This document shows, one piece after another, positions 61,021 to 64,000 of a stretch of DNA of 64,000 bases (position 1 is the stretch's first letter; each line of letters opens with the position of its first letter). The stretch covers positions 3,720,001 to 3,784,000 of the forward strand of contig NZ_CP011454.1 of assembly GCF_000695095.2 (NCBI RefSeq), read 5' to 3'. The notes beneath the pieces were generated by a model that was not told the origin of the DNA, did no database searches, and saw only the letters and a program-made list of their open reading frames with translations. The stretch is from Gemmatimonas phototrophica (GTDB lineage: Bacteria > Gemmatimonadota > Gemmatimonadetes > Gemmatimonadales > Gemmatimonadaceae). Both the position numbers and the translations under genes were made by a program.

Positions 61021-61533
61021 ATGGCATCGCTCCCCGATGTGCCTGCCGTCCCGTTCCGTCGTTCCATGCCTCTCGATACCACCACCCGAATGCTGGCCCC
61101 GTTCCTCGACCGGTTGTCCCACGAGGAGCTCGACGCCATTCCCTATGGGGTTATTCAACTGGACGCCAATGGCGTGGTCCGGTCGTACAATCGCGTGGAG
61201 GCGTCCCATGTGGGAGGAATCCCCCGCCCCATTGGCCGAAATTTCTTCCGGGATATCTGTCCGAGCGCGAATGCCCCCGAGCTGTTTGGTCGCTTTGCGC
61301 AGGGGATCGACGACCACAAGCTTGACGACACGTTTCAATACACCTTTTCGTGCGGCGACACGCCTCGGCGGGTTCTGCTCCGCATGTACTATTCGGTACG
61401 CACCCGCTCCGTCTGGCTCTTCATTGCGAAGCCCGACGGATCGCCGCTGGACCGCAATATGGAAACGGTCATGCCCATGATCCGGCCGACGCCGTCGCAC
61501 GGCATTGATCTGCGCACCCCACGCGTGGCGTAA
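61021..61533 (+). CDS. PYP-like PAS protein with displaced chromophore cysteine
   Basis: 170 residues; the core (about 31-138) aligns with photoactive yellow protein: IPYGVIQLDANGVVRSYNRV, IGRNFFRDICPSANAPELFG, TFQYTFSCGDTPRRV. Tyr56 and Glu60 correspond to PYP Tyr42 and Glu46, which hold the coumaroyl phenolate. But PYP Cys69 (APCTDSPE) is Ser82 here, while Cys80 stands two residues earlier (PYP Ala67). It may bind the chromophore differently, bind something else, or not bind. There is an extra C-terminal tail of about 30 residues. The start is uncertain: ATG 61066 would give PYP length, and the only Shine-Dalgarno (AGGGGAG, 60994-61000) points to ATG 61005 in another frame. Confidence 0.85.
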   Translation: MASLPDVPAVPFRRSMPLDTTTRMLAPFLDRLSHEELDAIPYGVIQLDANGVVRSYNRVEASHVGGIPRPIGRNFFRDICPSANAPELFGRFAQGIDDHKLDDTFQYTFSCGDTPRRVLLRMYYSVRTRSVWLFIAKPDGSPLDRNMETVMPMIRPTPSHGIDLRTPRVA

Positions 61534-61545
61534 CAGCGGCCAGGG

Positions 61546-63714
61546 TCAATGCGGGCCGCTGCTCCCAGGTGATGGCCGGACCACCCCGCGCAGGAAATCG
61601 AGTCGCAGTTCCACCCACCCACTGACCTGCGCGTACTGCACCCGCACCCGCTGGCGGCCGCCCGGCACGGTGGCGTACGCCGGCGAGGTCTCGTGCGGCG
61701 TCCACTGGTCAATGCGCAGCGTGTCGTTCACCCACACGCGCACCGCATCATCGCTCAGAGTGCGTAGCGTATATGTGCCGGGTGGCAAGACCATCTCACT
61801 GGTGGCCTCGGCGGCGAACTTCGAGACGGGGAACGCGCGGTCGCGCGGACGGGACCAGAACCAATCCAGCCGGGGCGCCTCACGGGAAAACAACGGGGCG
61901 CCCTTCATGAGCGCGTCGAACGCCGCCGGTGCCGTGAACGGGTTGGTACTGTCGGTGAACGCAAATACGCGCTGACTCCAGCGCTGCGTGGGTTCAAAGT
62001 GTTCGTACGCAAACCGCACGGGTGTGCCCGCCACCGTGCGTTGACCACGCGGCGAAATCACCGCGCCTCCCGTGTATTCGAGGGTCACCCGCCAATCGCC
62101 CCGGGCGGCGGCCTCAGGCTCCACCGATAGCGTGTCGCCCACCGTTCCCCGCATGGCCGAGAGACGTGCCACACCGCGACGCTCCACCACGCGCCACCGA
62201 CCGGCCGGCCCCAGCACGCGCAGTCGCAGCGGCGTCGCCCGCACACTGTCGAGCGGCCACAACTTTGGTGAACGCCAGTCGTACGGGCCCCACTCGTCCA
62301 CCACGATGGCCTGACGATCGCGCGCGGCGTTCGGAGTCGCTGGCCACCGCAGCGGTGCACTGGGGATTTCCGGCGTGCGCCACCACGCGGTGGTGGGCAC
62401 AATACGCGCGGGGTCACACGGCTCACCCACACTATCGCGTACCACATTCCGGCCGCTGTCTACCGCGCTGGTGTTGGCGATACGCCATCGCTCCGGAACG
62501 CGCACAAAATGATTCTCGACCAGACGCCACCGGGTGCTGCGGGTGTCACGGTGTTTGGGATAGCCCCAGTCACTCGGCTCAATGGAATCAGCCCAGAGGC
62601 GGATGGCGAGCGAGTCACCAACGAAGTGATTCCCGCCCACCGTATTGTCCTGTCCGTGCTCGATGGCAACAGCAATGCGGTTGTTGGCGAAACAGTTACC
62701 CACCACACGTGAGCCATAGCTGTAGCCACCCCACAGGCCGTGCGTACTGCCTTCACTGCGATTGCCAATGAACTGGTTCCTGCTGAACGTGGCCTCCATC
62801 CCATTCGTAGGGGCGAAGCTGAAATCGTTCATGAGGAACAGATTGTCGTTCGAGCCACCCTGACCGGTGTCCATGGTGTGCTGCCCGGCCCAGAGGAAGA
62901 GGCCGTCGCCACTGTGCGTCATGCTGTTGTACGCCACCACATTGTTGGAGCACTGTTCAAACATGAGCAACGCGGCCGAATCCTGTCCGCGTTGAAAAAA
63001 CCCGTGCGAGGAACCGCGTACGTTGTAGTCCACGCGGTTGTTCACGATGCGATGCCAACTGGCCCGGTACATGCCAATGCCCAGCCCGGAGTTGTACGAG
63101 AAGTCGTTGTCGCGAATGTCGAGTGAGTCGCTGTGCGACAGCAACAGCCCGTTCATGGACTGACGCACCGTATTGCCGGTGAGGCGCCCTCCGGTGACCC
63201 CACGCAGATAGAGCCCCGCCCCAAAGCGCAGCCATTCGTCCTGCTCGTTCTTGTGGTACGATAGCCAGTCGTTCAGGCTTTCATGCTCCACGAGGCTGAA
63301 GAGCCGCGGCTTCCAGCTGTACGACAGCTCATTGTTCTCCAGCACCAGGGCGCGCACGTTGCGCGCCAGAATCCCCACGCGATATCCACGGGCGGTGAGC
63401 CCATGCACGCGGATGTTGCGTCCGCCGTCAATCCGTACTGCCGTCCCGCGGGCAGCATCGGGAGCGCTGTCGGCGGGCTGCCCCACAAAGGTCACGCCGC
63501 GCAAATCAACCGTGATGTTGTTGCCGCGCACGGTGAGCAGTGCGGAGTCGAGCGACACGCGCCCGGGGAGGCGATAGACACCCGGCACAATGCGCACGGA
63601 TGTCGTGATCACCATGCCGGCGGTGGGCTTCACCATGGGCACGGGCTGCGCCTTCGCGGTGGCCGTCCCGGCAAACAGCGCGGCCGCCAGCAGACAGAGG
63701 CGTCTCACAGCCAT
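61546..63714 (-). CDS. Exported right-handed beta-helix protein with C-terminal PA14-like domain
   Basis: A 722-residue exported protein (signal ending GTATAKAQ). Residues about 40-400 form a right-handed parallel beta-helix of the NosD/CASH kind: GGRNIRVHGLTARGYRVGIL, NNVVAYNSMTHSGDGLFLW, GNRSEGSTHGLWGGYSYGS and others with repeated Asn/Gly turns, often found in carbohydrate lyases or epimerases. The C-terminus (about 600-712) resembles PA14: YTLRTLSDDAVRVWVNDTLR, then GGRQRVRVQYAQVSG. It probably binds or cuts a polysaccharide. The start overlaps the upstream methyltransferase gene by 10 bases. Confidence 0.75.
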   Translation of the reverse strand: MAVRRLCLLAAALFAGTATAKAQPVPMVKPTAGMVITTSVRIVPGVYRLPGRVSLDSALLTVRGNNITVDLRGVTFVGQPADSAPDAARGTAVRIDGGRNIRVHGLTARGYRVGILARNVRALVLENNELSYSWKPRLFSLVEHESLNDWLSYHKNEQDEWLRFGAGLYLRGVTGGRLTGNTVRQSMNGLLLSHSDSLDIRDNDFSYNSGLGIGMYRASWHRIVNNRVDYNVRGSSHGFFQRGQDSAALLMFEQCSNNVVAYNSMTHSGDGLFLWAGQHTMDTGQGGSNDNLFLMNDFSFAPTNGMEATFSRNQFIGNRSEGSTHGLWGGYSYGSRVVGNCFANNRIAVAIEHGQDNTVGGNHFVGDSLAIRLWADSIEPSDWGYPKHRDTRSTRWRLVENHFVRVPERWRIANTSAVDSGRNVVRDSVGEPCDPARIVPTTAWWRTPEIPSAPLRWPATPNAARDRQAIVVDEWGPYDWRSPKLWPLDSVRATPLRLRVLGPAGRWRVVERRGVARLSAMRGTVGDTLSVEPEAAARGDWRVTLEYTGGAVISPRGQRTVAGTPVRFAYEHFEPTQRWSQRVFAFTDSTNPFTAPAAFDALMKGAPLFSREAPRLDWFWSRPRDRAFPVSKFAAEATSEMVLPPGTYTLRTLSDDAVRVWVNDTLRIDQWTPHETSPAYATVPGGRQRVRVQYAQVSGWVELRLDFLRGVVRPSPGSSGPH

Positions 63715-64000
63715 CGACGGACTCGGGCACAGTAGTCGGCGTACTCCGCCGGAAAGCGTTCGTGCAAATGGCGCTCCTCTCGCACAATGACCTGCGCGTG
63801 CAGCACGAACAACACCACCGGCAGCAGCGCCAGCGCCCCAAGAGAGTGCAGTACAAGGACGCCGCCCAGATAAAACACCGTCATCCCCACATACATCGGA
63901 TTGCGCGTATGCGCATAGACGCCATGGTCGACCACCAGCTTGGCGGGACGATTGGGATAGATGGCGGTTCTGAACTTCCGAAAGGTGAGAATCCCAGTGT
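63705..64000 (-). CDS. Isoprenylcysteine carboxyl methyltransferase (ICMT/PEMT)-family protein, partial
   Basis: The N-terminus lies beyond the window. The visible 97 residues contain FRTAIYPNRPAKLVVDHGVY, AHTRNPMYVGMTVFYLGGVL, a hydrophobic helix pair, and the C-terminal EERHLHERFPAEYADYCARV ending RRWL, all hallmarks of membrane methyltransferases in the isoprenylcysteine / phospholipid N-methyltransferase group. The bacterial substrate is usually unknown. Its stop overlaps the beta-helix gene start by 10 bases. Confidence 0.85.
   Translation of the reverse strand, partial: TGILTFRKFRTAIYPNRPAKLVVDHGVYAHTRNPMYVGMTVFYLGGVLVLHSLGALALLPVVLFVLHAQVIVREERHLHERFPAEYADYCARVRRWL

Noticed and set aside
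61005-61325. Open frame MSVDDDGIAPR... as the true gene
   Set aside because: It has the better ribosome-binding site but its product has no family features, while the other frame encodes a clear PYP-like PAS domain. Kept only as a finding on start ambiguity.

Overview
The window is high-GC bacterial chromosome and is almost fully coding. Its character (many lipoboxes and signal peptides, an Omp85-type barrel, TolC/RND export, a SWIB protein with a histone-like tail, large MoxR/DUF58/BatA/DUF4175 operons, M20D amidohydrolases) suggests a Gram-negative, didermic member of the Gemmatimonadota, probably close to Gemmatimonas. That placement is inferred from gene content and protein style, not from a marker gene. 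No rRNA, tRNA, CRISPR array or prophage was seen.

Layout. 1-5069 (mostly minus): secreted esterase (cut by the window edge), signal peptidase I, SWIB/histone-like protein, lipoprotein hydrolase, endonuclease IV, and a propeller-like lipoprotein. 5142-7735 (+): proline catabolism (pruA) and a PhzF-family protein. 7757-11219: two divergent c-di-GMP genes around a perfect 16-bp palindrome. 11304-15881: a gltB without gltD beside it. 15900-23145: HEAT protein, Omp85-like barrel and two exported M20 amidohydrolases. 23161-31105: a BLUF blue-light receptor divergent from a complete chemotaxis operon, cheA-cheW-mcp-cheY-cheB-cheR. 31205-33854: a small unknown gene, an aromatic-amino-acid-type decarboxylase and a DedA protein. 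33909-40495: tetR-tolC-mfp-RND efflux operon with a readable promoter and operator. 40830-43258: XdhC-like protein and a MocA-DinB in-frame fusion. 43383-43985: Spy/CpxP-like protein. 44203-58224: a 14-kb, eight-gene operon (VWA/GATase-like protein, pseudo-caspase, TPR-gluzincin, DUF4159, MoxR, DUF58, BatA, DUF4175). 58221-58880: an inverted-repeat-bounded element carrying an S23-type four-helix-bundle gene. 58876-64000: sodium:solute symporter, PYP-like PAS protein, beta-helix/PA14 protein and a partial methyltransferase.

Two threads stand out. First, light sensing: a canonical BLUF protein sits head-to-head with the chemotaxis operon, and a photoactive-yellow-protein-like gene lies 37 kb away. 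That PYP-like protein keeps the Tyr and Glu of the chromophore pocket, but its cysteine is displaced by two residues. An almost identical box (core ATAGGACTTTAGG) lies upstream of both loci, which suggests a shared regulator. Second, a repeat family with termini like GTAACNGCGTTATGG occurs three times as inverted pairs (31603-31740, 43265-43387, 58221-58880). The ends fall on or next to the stop or start codons of neighbouring genes, and one copy encloses a four-helix-bundle ORF. This looks like an undescribed small mobile or repeat element.

Start codons were chosen from family length, Shine-Dalgarno spacing and ATGA/GTGA overlaps. Several genes start with GTG.
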